DNA of 64,000 bases from GCA-020345945 sp964596985 (GCA_964596985.1 CAZQWG010000001.1:372001-436000), one strand, 5' to 3'; counted from the stretch's first letter, positions 25,527 through 33,708 are shown. Numbers and translations: made by a program. Notes: generated from the sequence alone by a model not told the origin.

Positions 25527-26258
25527 CTATCCGGGAAGCCTCGAACCCCCACCGCTGAGTAACGCTTCGGCGAAAACCTTGGGAAGCCCCTCTTTGTAGA
25601 TCTCGCCGGCTACCTTTTCAACATCGTAATCGACGCGCTTGGAGTGCACCCGAAGATCCCCCGATATATCCAACAGGGCAAAACAGGCTCTGGGGTCTCC
25701 GTCTTTGGGTTTCCCGACGCTCCCCGCGTTTATCATATGAACCTCACCGACGATCCTATGATAGGGGATGTGGGTGTGTCCGAAGACCAAGACGTCTACA
25801 CCTAAAGGTTCAAGCATCCTCCTCAGACTACTTGCTGGACGGTCTTCGAACAAGTACTCGTTTATCCGCCTAGGGCTACCGTGCACGAACATCGTCCTCA
25901 ATCCCCCCTGTTCCTCTACTATGGATCGAGGAAGATTCTTGAGGTAGGCTTTGTTTCTGCCCGTAACCCGGTTCTTGGTCCAGTTCAGCGAGATCTTCCC
26001 GTTTCTCACTTCCTCTTTGGTGACGTAGGCGCACCCACAGTCATCCCTCTCGAACCCCACCCCGTCGTCGTAGTTGCCGAGTGTCACGGGAATATTTCTC
26101 TCGCCCAGGAGGTCGATTACCTCGTTTGGTCTGGGACCGTATCCGACCAGATCACCGGTACATATGGTTCAATCAACACCGATGCCGCCGATCTCTCTTA
26201 GAACCTCTTCCAAAGCCACTATATTCGAGTGTATATCTGAGATTACTGCGACTTTCAC
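25527..26258 (-). pseudogene. Calcineurin-like metallophosphoesterase interrupted by in-frame TGA
   Basis: Starting at GTG 26258 the frame reads VAVISDIHSNIVALEEVLRE, continues to GIGVD, meets TGA at 26171-26169, and then resumes in the same frame with CTGDLVGYGPRPNEVIDLL, PVTLGNYDD, FVHGSPRRINEYLF and FGHTHIPY. Together these are the metal-binding motifs DxH, GDxxGYG, GN(Y)D and GHTHxPY of the YfcE/MJ0936-type phosphodiesterase family (about 243 residues). Only one codon is abnormal: the residue before TICTGD. A C-to-T change in CGA would explain it. Either a sequencing error, real inactivation, or (least likely) recoding. Confidence 0.8.
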
Positions 26259-26538
26259 CTTACATCAACCTCGTCTTCCCAGCATAGATGACTGATGCAA
26301 GGCTTTCTAAGGCTAGCCCTGAAGTCACCCTCATCAAAGAGTTTCAATATACGACTGATGCGTGGTCTGCGCTAAACATCTTCCCCAAGGATGTCCTCAC
26401 ACCTATATGTGAAAACCATCTTCGGCTAGACAAGCCGCCCAAGAACACTGACAGGAGTATCGAATCGGCAGAACCGCTAAACGGCTCGGATAATATGCGT
26501 CTCTCGAAGACCGCGGCACCTGTGTTGGGGGGTTAACG

Positions 26539-27213
26539 TTATCGCAGCAATCCTTTCCGCCTCAGCACATCGTCGACGCCCAGAATCTCCGAGAGCCTCC
26601 TGCCAGCCTTCATCTCCTCGACTATCCCCGACTCAAGACCCTTCTTTGCTTTCGCAGCCTCCAAGACCCTACTGCCTTGCTCCTTCGGGACAACGATGAC
26701 GCCGCTGTCGTCCCCTAACACTATGTCCCCTGGCTTAATCTCGGCTCCCCCACAGAATATCGGAACATTCACGTCGCCATCTAGGGGTTTTCTTACCATC
26801 GTACGAGGCGTTACGGCCCTGGCGAAGACCGGAAGCCCGGTCTCTTTGATCTCTATGATGTCACAGACGGCGCCATCAACAACAACCCCTTCTAGGCCCT
26901 TGAGCTTAGCTGACAAAGACATCAGCCCTCCCCAACACGCGTACCCGATGCCCCCCTCGGCGGAGACGACAAGCACGTCCCCGGGCTCTGCAAAATCTAT
27001 GGCTTTGTGAAGCACAGTGTTGTCCATCGCCGGTAACCTAGCAGTGATGGCTGGACCGGTGATCCTCATTCTTTCATCGATGGGCCGGACCCCGGGGTCA
27101 AGGACACCGAAGGATACGGACTCCCAGAGATGCCCGATCGTGGCCGTATCCACATCCTTGAACTGCTCAACGAGTTCTCGCCTTGGTCTCCCGACAAGTC
27201 TCTCTATTACCAA
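26539..27213 (-). CDS. RraA/HMG-aldolase-family protein
   Basis: A 224-residue protein of the RraA/4-hydroxy-4-methyl-2-oxoglutarate aldolase fold. Typical blocks are DTATIGHLWES, PAITARLPAMDNTVLHKAI, VLVVSAEGGIGYACWGGLMSLSAKLKGLEGVVVDGAVCDI, and GDIVLGDDSGVIVVPKE. In catalytic members the GG...R-D motif binds the divalent metal. Here the segment after GAVCDIIEIKETGLPVFA has the Asp but lacks the usual Arg, so aldolase activity is uncertain. It is divergent from the ferredoxin-like/unknown pair. Confidence 0.85.
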   Translation of the reverse strand: MVIERLVGRPRRELVEQFKDVDTATIGHLWESVSFGVLDPGVRPIDERMRITGPAITARLPAMDNTVLHKAIDFAEPGDVLVVSAEGGIGYACWGGLMSLSAKLKGLEGVVVDGAVCDIIEIKETGLPVFARAVTPRTMVRKPLDGDVNVPIFCGGAEIKPGDIVLGDDSGVIVVPKEQGSRVLEAAKAKKGLESGIVEEMKAGRRLSEILGVDDVLRRKGLLR

Positions 27214-27382
27214 TTCTCTTCCCGACGGGTCTATAGCCTGCTACGGATAAGTCTCTTCCGCCCCCATTAACCGAAGAACATTACCGATGGCGCACGCTTA
27301 ATAGCGAAAGTATGGTAAGGTGAAGACACCGCCTTGATTAACCTACAGGCAAAGTGTATTCTAACACACAGGAGGATGTAGA

Positions 27383-28090
27383 TTGAGAGTAGATTCTGAG
27401 AAGTGTATCGGCTGCGACAGATGCGTCCCCTATTGTACCGTGGGAGCGATAGAGTCGGACGGCAAGACCGTGTTTATCGACCAAGAAGAGTGCGTTGAAT
27501 GCGGGGTTTGTTTGAGGTCGGATGTATGCAAGGTCGACGCCATCTACCAGCCGGAACTGTCCTGGCCTCGAATACTCAGAGCCCAGTTCAGCGATCCAAC
27601 GGTCAGACATCCTACCGGAGTCGCTGGCAGAGGAACGGAGGAGATGAAGACCAACGATGTAACCGGAAGGTTTGGAAGGGGAGAGGTGGGTCTAGCCTTC
27701 GAGTTCGGTAGACCCGGGATCGGAGCCACATTCAAGGATGTTGAGAAAGGGACTATGGCCCTTACAGGGCACGTCGAGTTTGAACCCCACAATCCTGTAA
27801 CCCTCCTTATTAACCCGGAGACAGGGAGGCTCAAAGACGACGCCGTGAGGGAGGAGAGAGTGCTCTCCGCGATCATAGAGTGTAAGACGAGCCAAGAGAA
27901 GGCTGTCGAAGTGATTGAGATAATGCGGGAAGCGGCCAGGGATGTGGACACTGTGTTTAGCGTAGATGTAGTCAACAAGTGCGTAGAGGGAGAGATACCC
28001 GTGAAGAAGATTCTCGGCAAGGCAGGAATCGGTGTTAGGATCAACGGGAAGACCTGCATAGGGTTAGGGAGACCTCTCGCAAGAACGTAG
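27383..28090 (+). CDS. Ferredoxin fused to a conserved domain of unknown function
   Basis: A 235-residue protein. Residues 1-55 form a ferredoxin domain with motifs CIGCDRCVPYC and CVECGVCLRSDVC. The remaining 180 residues are soluble, with the stretch GRFGRGEVGLAFEFGRPGIGATFKDVEKGTMALTGHVEFEP and a final KILGKAGIGVRINGKTCIGLGRPL. I do not recognise this domain. TTG 27383 follows GGAGGATG. The next gene starts 11 bases downstream and is also unrecognised, so the two probably form a complex or a redox enzyme. Confidence 0.75.
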   Translation: MRVDSEKCIGCDRCVPYCTVGAIESDGKTVFIDQEECVECGVCLRSDVCKVDAIYQPELSWPRILRAQFSDPTVRHPTGVAGRGTEEMKTNDVTGRFGRGEVGLAFEFGRPGIGATFKDVEKGTMALTGHVEFEPHNPVTLLINPETGRLKDDAVREERVLSAIIECKTSQEKAVEVIEIMREAARDVDTVFSVDVVNKCVEGEIPVKKILGKAGIGVRINGKTCIGLGRPLART

Positions 28091-28101
28091 GAAGTAGGAG
28101 G

Positions 28102-28779
28102 ATGACGCATACAAACCATAGGAGAGGCAGCAAGGAATCTCTGATGAGTGACTGGGTCCTCCTCGCTAGGACATCGAGAGAGGTACCAGAACAGAGGGAA
28201 AACGCGCCGCCTAGGTTCCGGAGGCTACTGGAGATATGCACGAAGCACAGTCCAGTATGTCTGATGGCGAGGGACATATCAGAAGAAGGGCAGCACGGCA
28301 TCACTGCTTGGGTCCCAGTACGATACTACATGGGCGCCGGAGAATCGCTTGTGGAGGTCACCAAGGCGAAGAAGCCTATGTACGCCCACGCCGTCTTCTC
28401 GAGGAGAGAGGATCTGGAAGCCACGCTTGAAGAGATAAAGGAAGCCAACCTAGGGATATCCGTGGTTGCGAGCGGCCTATTCGACGAGGTATTCGGGATC
28501 TGCGAGAGAATCTCAACCGGTCCTGACACGGTCAACATGTCCCTTGGAATCATGGGGAAGACGGATCTCCTCCCGGAGGAAGAGATCCTAGAGATCACTA
28601 CCATGTGTGGTCACGCCATGATCTCGGAACACCTAACAGAGGCGATGATAGAGGGTGTGAGACAGGGCAAGACAGCCGCCGAGGAGGCCGCGATAGAACT
28701 CGCAAGACAGTGCGTCTGCAACGTTTTCAACCCAGCACGAGCAGCCCAACTGATCAAGAAGTATGTTTCCACCAGATAG
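28102..28779 (+). CDS. Conserved protein of unknown function, ferredoxin-gene partner
   Basis: A 225-residue soluble protein, or 211 if translation begins at the second Met (28144). It contains the stretch SPVCLMARDISEEGQHGIT, then alternating strand/helix-like segments, a Cys-bearing motif MCGHAMIS, and a C-terminal ELARQCVCNVFNPARAAQLI with two Cys. There are no membrane helices. I do not know its function. The 11-base gap to the ferredoxin-domain gene and a shared GGAGG suggest one transcript. The Cys residues at C-terminal positions may bind a metal or cluster. Confidence 0.7.
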   Translation: MTHTNHRRGSKESLMSDWVLLARTSREVPEQRENAPPRFRRLLEICTKHSPVCLMARDISEEGQHGITAWVPVRYYMGAGESLVEVTKAKKPMYAHAVFSRREDLEATLEEIKEANLGISVVASGLFDEVFGICERISTGPDTVNMSLGIMGKTDLLPEEEILEITTMCGHAMISEHLTEAMIEGVRQGKTAAEEAAIELARQCVCNVFNPARAAQLIKKYVSTR

Positions 28780-28997
28780 AGCCGACGAGTGTACGAAGCT
28801 AACCACCAGAGAACAACGGTGAAACTAGCGACCGAAGAGGCAACCTCAAGGTTTCTTACTGGACAGAATCCGAGACAGGTCCATGACGAGGCACGAGCTT
28901 CCTGTCATAAGGATAGATTTCACGGCGAGACCTTCCAGCCGTTGCCATTGGAGGGATGCCACGTTCTCCTTATCCTTTCTTGCCGTTCTGATGAAGA

Positions 28998-29153
28998 TTA
29001 ACCCGTGCCCGAAGATTTCTTCTTGAACTCCTCTGCACATCTCTCACAACAGAAGGCATGCTTCTCACCATTTCCAGTTTCTTGGACACTGGCAAACAGG
29101 CAACCCTCAGCCGAGATCGTAGACTTACAAAACTCACACTTCAATACCTTCAC
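28998..29153 (-). CDS. Tiny zinc-ribbon-like Cys protein downstream of iscU
   Basis: A 51-residue protein starting at GTG 29153, which overlaps the iscU stop as GTGA. It contains CEFC (C6, C9), C18, and CCERC (C35, C36, C39), a pattern like TRASH-type or rubredoxin-like zinc ribbons, then a basic acidic-basic helix EEFKKKSS. Being translationally coupled to iscU it is probably part of Fe-S assembly or metal delivery, but I know no homologue with certainty. It is too short for usual gene callers. Confidence 0.7.
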   Translation of the reverse strand: MKVLKCEFCKSTISAEGCLFASVQETGNGEKHAFCCERCAEEFKKKSSGTG

Positions 29154-29515
29154 CTCTTTTTCAAGTAGTCTTGAATGGCTGCATGGAGGGCGTCTGCAGC
29201 AAGGTTTGAACAGTGCATTTTTATCGGAGGGAGACCATCGAGGGCGTCGGCAACGTCTTTCTTCGTGATCTCAAGCGCCTCTTCCAACGTCTTCCCTTTG
29301 GCAAGCTCGGTGATCATGCTGCTTGTGGCGATGGCAGCACCGCATCCGAAGGTCTTGAATTTTACGTCGACCAACTTGTCGTCATTCACCTTGATCGTTA
29401 CGGTCATCATATCCCCACAGACAGGGTTGCCCACGGTCCCCACACCGTCGGCGTCGGGGATCTCTCCCACGTTTCTCGGATTTCGGAAGTGTTCCATCAC
29501 TTTCTCGCTATACAT
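29150..29515 (-). CDS. iscU: IscU/NifU-N Fe-S scaffold
   Basis: A 121-residue scaffold for assembly of [2Fe-2S]/[4Fe-4S] clusters. The three conserved Cys are all present: NPVCGDMMTV (with the key Asp), TFGCGAAIATSSM, and KMHCSNLAADAL. The typical start MYSEKVMEHFRNPRNVG is present too. It is located one base after the iscS stop and partnered with it, and its own stop overlaps the small Cys-rich protein. It lacks the bacterial HscA-binding LPPVK motif proper but has GLPPIKMHC, a near match. Confidence 0.95.
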   Translation of the reverse strand: MYSEKVMEHFRNPRNVGEIPDADGVGTVGNPVCGDMMTVTIKVNDDKLVDVKFKTFGCGAAIATSSMITELAKGKTLEEALEITKKDVADALDGLPPIKMHCSNLAADALHAAIQDYLKKR

Positions 29516-29516
29516 C

Positions 29517-30689
29517 TCACTCTTCTCCTTTAGGGGTGAGCGGAGACATCTCTCTCAGCCGTCGGATGATGCCCGGCAGTTCATTCAATACATAGTCGAC
29601 TTCTTCTTCAGTGTTGTGTTTTCCTAAAGTGAAGAGAAGCGAACCTTGGGCTTCCGCGTGAGGAACCCCCAACGCAATGAGAACGTGCGAGGGTTGTAGC
29701 GTCTTGGAGGTACACGCCGAGCTGGAGGAGGCTGCGACCCCGACCATCTCAAGGCTTAGCAATAGTGCTTCGCCTTCTATATAGTCGAACCGGAAATTGG
29801 CGTTGTTCGGTAGCCTCTTGGTAGGGTGACCGTTCAGATGCGAGTCGCCTATCTCACTCAATACGCCCGATATCAGCTTGTCCCGGAGCATCCGCAACCG
29901 GTTTCCTTCCTCCTCCATCTCTTCTGCAGCGATCTCTGCAGCCCTCCCCATTCCAACTATGCCCGCGACGTTCTCGGAGCCGGATCGCAGTCCCCTTTCC
30001 TGCCCCCCACCCAGTATGAGGGGGGCGATTCTCACCCCGCGCCTTATATACAGAGCCCCAACGCCCCTCGGCCCATACATGTCGTTCGAGGACACCGTCA
30101 GCATGTCTATGTTTTCGTCTTGGACGTTTACCGGGATCTTTCCGCAGGCAGCGGTCGCGTCGACGTGAAGAGTTACCCCTTTCTCACGAGTGATCTTTCC
30201 GATCTCTCTGATTGGCTGGATTGTGCCGATCTCACCATTCGCGTACATTATCGATACGAGTACCGTATCCTCGGTGATCTCCTCCCCCAATCTTTCGGTG
30301 TCGACGAAGCCTTCACGGTCCACGGGGAGATGAATGACTTCGTAGCCCAGTTTCTGTAGGTGTTTGCAGAGATTGATGATAGACATATGCTCTATGCTGG
30401 ACGTGATGATTCTTCTTCCTCCATCCCTATTCCTGCTCAGAAAGCCCATCAATGCGAGGTTGTTTGCTTCTGTGGCTCCCGAGGTGAAGACGAGTTCTTC
30501 AGGATCCTCGGCACCGATCAAACCAGCCAGACTTTCTCTCGCAGCTTTCACCGATTCTGCGGCCTCAAGTCCGAGTCTATGAAGGGACGAAGGGTTTCCG
30601 AACTTCGTCGAGTGGTATTCTGTCATTGCCTCCAGTACCCTTGGGTCCACTGGAGACGCTGCCGCGAAATCAAAATAGACTCTCCTCAT
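29517..30689 (-). CDS. iscS: IscS/NifS-type cysteine desulfurase, PLP-Lys position is Asp
   Basis: A 390-residue class V aminotransferase-fold desulfurase, adjacent to iscU. It has the N-terminal VYFDFAAASPVDPRVLEAM, H101 in SSIEHMSI, and the mobile-loop Cys C326 (SSSACTSKTLQPSHVL). The PLP Schiff-base Lys, normally in SxHKxYGPKG, is replaced: the segment reads SSNDMYGPRG (D203). The Gln that normally contacts PLP (DAxQAxGK) is Ala. I recall the same Lys-to-Asp change in Archaeoglobus fulgidus IscS, where PLP binding is lost and the protein still supports IscU. Whether this one makes sulfide is open. Confidence 0.92.
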   Translation of the reverse strand: MRRVYFDFAAASPVDPRVLEAMTEYHSTKFGNPSSLHRLGLEAAESVKAARESLAGLIGAEDPEELVFTSGATEANNLALMGFLSRNRDGGRRIITSSIEHMSIINLCKHLQKLGYEVIHLPVDREGFVDTERLGEEITEDTVLVSIMYANGEIGTIQPIREIGKITREKGVTLHVDATAACGKIPVNVQDENIDMLTVSSNDMYGPRGVGALYIRRGVRIAPLILGGGQERGLRSGSENVAGIVGMGRAAEIAAEEMEEEGNRLRMLRDKLISGVLSEIGDSHLNGHPTKRLPNNANFRFDYIEGEALLLSLEMVGVAASSSSACTSKTLQPSHVLIALGVPHAEAQGSLLFTLGKHNTEEEVDYVLNELPGIIRRLREMSPLTPKGEE

Positions 30690-30801
30690 GGCTTTTTCCT
30701 TCCGTATCTGTTCTTCCCGATTTGTCCGTTCGACGGTTTCCGGGTAGTACTGGTCATGGCGGACTTTTTTCTATCTTTTGGATCGGGGATAAGGCTTCAA
30801 C

Positions 30802-31185
30802 CTATTCTTGGTGGAGGTGCAGGCTCTCGGTTTCGAGTATTCTGATGCAGACGTCGCACGAGTCTGGGAGTTCCTTGTCGAGTTCCCTGTGAAGCTTGCA
30901 GAAGTCTCCGCTCCTTCTCATGGAGATGCAGATCCGGCATGTCTCCTCTATGGTCAAAGATGGCGGCGAGTCACGGCTGGCAAGGTCTTTCGCGATCACC
31001 CTTATGTCGCGGACGAAATCGTCCGAGAGTTGCGTCCTGCTGCCCCGATTGGAGGCCATGTACCTGCTCATTGCCGACTGCGTCATCCCGAGCTTCTTTG
31101 CCGCAGAGATTTGGGTGAAGTTGTGTTTCTCGATTAATTCTTTGGCTATCTGCGCCCTCACCGCTGGAAGGATATAGTTCGTCAT
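30802..31185 (-). CDS. HTH regulator with C-terminal Cys cluster
   Basis: A 127-residue protein of the archaeal COG2522-like group. Residues 1-50 form a lambda-repressor-like helix-turn-helix (AQIAKELIEKHNFTQISAAKKLGMTQSAMSRYM). The C-terminal half has five Cys: C83-x2-C86 (CRIC), C96, and C110-x2-C113 (CDVC). That arrangement could hold an Fe-S cluster or zinc. It is immediately upstream of the iscS-iscU operon in the same direction (113-base gap), suggesting it senses Fe-S status, like IscR in bacteria. The ATG at 31185 is used because the sequence before it is poorly conserved. Confidence 0.82.
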   Translation of the reverse strand: MTNYILPAVRAQIAKELIEKHNFTQISAAKKLGMTQSAMSRYMASNRGSRTQLSDDFVRDIRVIAKDLASRDSPPSLTIEETCRICISMRRSGDFCKLHRELDKELPDSCDVCIRILETESLHLHQE

Positions 31186-31279
31186 GATCTCACATGGGGG
31201 TCTCATCGTTCCTCACTCATCAGAGTATGATCACGGTGACCGGTTGATTCTGAGGCTTCGAAGCCTTAGGCGCTCGATG

Positions 31280-32041
31280 TTATTCTCCTCCACAGACCGG
31301 GCAGTCGGGTCTTCTCGAAAGCTCGATTTCGGTGAATTTCATTAGCTCTCCGTCGTAGATCAGGAGTCTGTTTTCCAGTAGGCTTCCGATGCCTGTCAGG
31401 TACTTTATTGTTTCTGTGGCTTCGATCATCGCGATCAAGCCAGGGGAGACCCCTATTACCGGAAAGGTTTCGCTCGGTGGGGCTTCTGGGATCACGCAGC
31501 TCAAGCAAGCCGTCTTGAAGGGGATGATGGTGGTGGCTCTTCCTTCCAGCCCCCATATTCCTCCATGAACGAAAGGGATGTTGAGTTTGACTGCGGCCTT
31601 GTTGAGTAGGTATCTTGTCGGGAAATTGTCCATCGCATCCACGATGACATCAGATCCCTCAATCATCTCAAGGAAGTTCTCTTCATCGATCTCGACGCAG
31701 TCCGCTTCGACTTCGATATCTGGGTTAATTCTTCTGAGCTTCTCCTGAATGGACTCCGCCTTCATCTTTCCTATGTCGTCGTCCCAGTGTAGTACTTGTC
31801 TATTCAGATTGCTCAGCTCGACGGTGTCCTTGTCAACAATCCTTAGCGTTCCCACTCCGGCGACAGACAAGTAGACCGCGATAGGACACCCCAGTCCCCC
31901 AGCACCCGCCAAGAAGACTTTTGAAGACTTGAGTCTTCGCTGTCCTTCCAACCCTAAGCCAGGGATCATGATCTGCCTGTCGTACCGCTCCATCTCTCTC
32001 TGTGTGAGCTTAACATCTGGATTCTTAGACTCATCTTCCAT
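31280..32041 (-). CDS. MoeB/ThiF-type E1-like adenylyltransferase
   Basis: A 253-residue E1-like enzyme of normal MoeB length. It has FLAGAGGLGCPIAVYLSVAGVG (ATP site), DxDTVELSNLNRQ, DAMDNFPTRYLLN, and a zinc site of CLSC and CPVC. It adenylates the C-terminal Gly of a MoaD/ThiS-like protein for Moco or tRNA/thiamine sulfur transfer, and the gene for such a protein directly precedes it with an 11-base overlap. No crossover Cys of the UbaA type is obvious. A second, longer E1-like gene lies at 7.8-8.9 kb. Confidence 0.92.
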   Translation of the reverse strand: MEDESKNPDVKLTQREMERYDRQIMIPGLGLEGQRRLKSSKVFLAGAGGLGCPIAVYLSVAGVGTLRIVDKDTVELSNLNRQVLHWDDDIGKMKAESIQEKLRRINPDIEVEADCVEIDEENFLEMIEGSDVIVDAMDNFPTRYLLNKAAVKLNIPFVHGGIWGLEGRATTIIPFKTACLSCVIPEAPPSETFPVIGVSPGLIAMIEATETIKYLTGIGSLLENRLLIYDGELMKFTEIELSRRPDCPVCGGE

Positions 32042-32327
32042 GGATCTCTCCTCCGCTGACCGCTGGAAGGATCAGTATCTCATCGTTCTTCTTGAGCTTG
32101 GTCTCAAGCCCCTCAACAAACCTCATGTCCTTGCCGTTGATGTATATGTTGATGAAACTCTTGGGTTTTCCGTCTTTGTCGCATAATTTTCTTTTAAGCG
32201 CGTTTCCGTACCTTTGGATCAGATTGTCGAGGACCTCTCCGAGCGTGTCTCCTGTTGTCCACGTCTCTCTTTGATTGTTTGCTGCACTGACCAATGCATG
32301 TGATAATGTTACCTTGACTTTCACCAT
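32031..32327 (-). CDS. MoaD/ThiS ubiquitin-like sulfur carrier with C-terminal tail after GG
   Basis: A 98-residue beta-grasp protein: VKVKVTLSHAL, TLGEVLDNLIQRYG, FINIYINGKDMRFVEGLETKL and KNDEILILPAVSGG. The di-glycine, normally the extreme C-terminus where E1 acts, is at 92-93 and is followed by five more residues (EIHGR). Family proteins with a blocked tail must be trimmed first, for example by a JAMM-type protease. The start ATG 32327 follows GGAGGAAGGAG. The end overlaps the E1 gene, so the tail may have arisen by that overlap. Confidence 0.87.
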   Translation of the reverse strand: MVKVKVTLSHALVSAANNQRETWTTGDTLGEVLDNLIQRYGNALKRKLCDKDGKPKSFINIYINGKDMRFVEGLETKLKKNDEILILPAVSGGEIHGR

Positions 32328-32413
32328 CTCTACTCCTTCCTCCAATTGTGTCCGCGCATATGAGGCTGATTAAGGGGCGGATAAAGGTTTAAGTATCGTT
32401 TACGCAACCCCTT

Positions 32414-32430
32414 CTATGACGGTGTCATAG
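32414..32430. promoter_or_regulatory. Palindromic operator CTATGAC-N3-GTCATAG
   Basis: A perfect 7-bp inverted repeat with a 3-base spacer (GGT). It is the second copy in the window of the TATGAC-N3-GTCATA palindrome found at 8969-8983. It lies between the MoaD-like gene (left, minus) and the TlpA-like thioredoxin gene (right, plus), 29 bases before the plus-strand start and close to its probable transcript start, with TTTAAGTA promoter-like sequence 20 bases further upstream. Confidence 0.55.
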
Positions 32431-32458
32431 GAGTGGCTGCCGCGGACAAGGACTTAGA

Positions 32459-32980
32459 GTGAAGAATCTGAAACGAAGAATCGGAATAATCATCATCGTC
32501 ATCTCTCTGTCGGTTGCGATTGGAGCGATGTTATCAGACTTCGTCTCTGAGACGGAGAACCAAAAGAGGCTTGCATCAGATTTTGCTCTCACGGACTTAG
32601 ACGGAGAACCTTTCAACCTCGGTGACTTCCGGGGCAACGTTGTGGTCCTCGATTTTATGGCGACCTGGTGCGACCCCTGCAGAACACAGATCGATTACTA
32701 TAGGCCTCTATGGGAGAAATATGGCGGCAAGATGTTTCTGATCTCGATCAGTATTGATCCCTCCTCAGACAAGGGGGAGGTCCTACACGAGTTCAGAGGT
32801 CGATTCCCTTTCGCGACTTGGATTTGGGCGGTTGACACCGAACAAGTCGGCAAACTCTACACCGTTTCATCGATACCAACAACAATCTTAATCGACAAGG
32901 ATGGGTTTCTAGTCCAAAGGTACATCGGGGTTACTGATTCTGAAACCCTGATCCGAGACGTAGAGCACCTGCTTACCTAG
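32459..32980 (+). CDS. Membrane-anchored TlpA/ResA-like thioredoxin
   Basis: A 173-residue protein with one N-terminal membrane helix (IGIIIIVISLSVAIGAML) followed by an extracytoplasmic thioredoxin domain. The active site is CDPC in FMATWCDPCRTQ; the AhpC/TSA-like inserts FALTDLDGEPFNLGDFRG and the cis-Pro loop VSSIPTTILIDKDG are also present. It would reduce disulfides of exported proteins. GTG 32459 starts it. The next gene encodes a CcdA-like electron carrier, which supplies electrons to such proteins. Confidence 0.9.
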   Translation: MKNLKRRIGIIIIVISLSVAIGAMLSDFVSETENQKRLASDFALTDLDGEPFNLGDFRGNVVVLDFMATWCDPCRTQIDYYRPLWEKYGGKMFLISISIDPSSDKGEVLHEFRGRFPFATWIWAVDTEQVGKLYTVSSIPTTILIDKDGFLVQRYIGVTDSETLIRDVEHLLT

Positions 32981-33072
32981 AAAGGAAGAGCTATCCGAGA
33001 CCGCACTGCATGTAGTCTGAGTCCTATTCGTATCCCAAGGAGGACTGCGTTATCCCGCTCTCAACCATAATC

Positions 33073-33708
33073 TTGGCGTTTGCAGGAGGGTTTGCCTCGA
33101 TGCTCTCGCCTTGCAGCCTACCCTTGCTCCCTGGACTTGTTTCGTACTACCTCGGAGAAGATTTTCCCACGAAGAAGGCGGTCATCCTTGGAGTGGCATG
33201 CTCATCGGGAACAGCATCCATTCTACTCCTTACAGGATTGATCGGATCACTGGTTGGCAGCCTCCTATTCAGGCTTATACCTTTCTTCAAGATCCTCACT
33301 GGACTCACCGCCATCGTCCTCGGTCTTGCCTTACTTACCGGGAGGAGTACGCTCGTGTTTTCGCTTCCGACCAAGACGGGAAGAAGGAAAGACCTAATCG
33401 GCATGTTCCTCTTCGGCGTTAGCTATGGTATGGTTTCACTGGAATGCTCTGCACCTGTTTTCCTATCGATGTTGCTCTACGCCTCTGCTTCAGGCATACC
33501 TCTCGAAATCGCTCTGGTAGTCATCGCGTACACGCTAGGAGCGGGGATTCCCTTAGTTATCGCATGCCTTCTTGTTGCAGAGACCAAGGGGTTGATTCTA
33601 CGGTATGCTGAAGGATTCTCCAAATATCTCCCCGGGATAGGCGGGGCGGCCATGGTAGGTGTAGGAGTCTACCTCATACTACTGGGCATCTCGGGTTACA
33701 GCGAATAA
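33073..33708 (+). CDS. ccdA: CcdA-like transmembrane thiol electron carrier
   Basis: A polytopic membrane protein of about 211 residues or more, with six helices. Two Cys characteristic of CcdA are present, in SMLSPCSLPLLPG and MVSLECSAPVFLSM; they shuttle electrons across the membrane to the TlpA-like protein encoded just upstream. The start is uncertain: TTG 33073 is the only ordinary start, but AAGGAGGA at 33037-33044 points to GTT at 33049. A G-to-T change from GTG there would restore a good start and add eight residues. It is preceded 92 bases earlier by the thioredoxin stop. Confidence 0.87.
   Translation: MAFAGGFASMLSPCSLPLLPGLVSYYLGEDFPTKKAVILGVACSSGTASILLLTGLIGSLVGSLLFRLIPFFKILTGLTAIVLGLALLTGRSTLVFSLPTKTGRRKDLIGMFLFGVSYGMVSLECSAPVFLSMLLYASASGIPLEIALVVIAYTLGAGIPLVIACLLVAETKGLILRYAEGFSKYLPGIGGAAMVGVGVYLILLGISGYSE

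Noticed and set aside
26169..26171. TGA as selenocysteine
   Set aside because: The position is not a Cys or catalytic residue in this family and no SECIS-like hairpin is obvious nearby.
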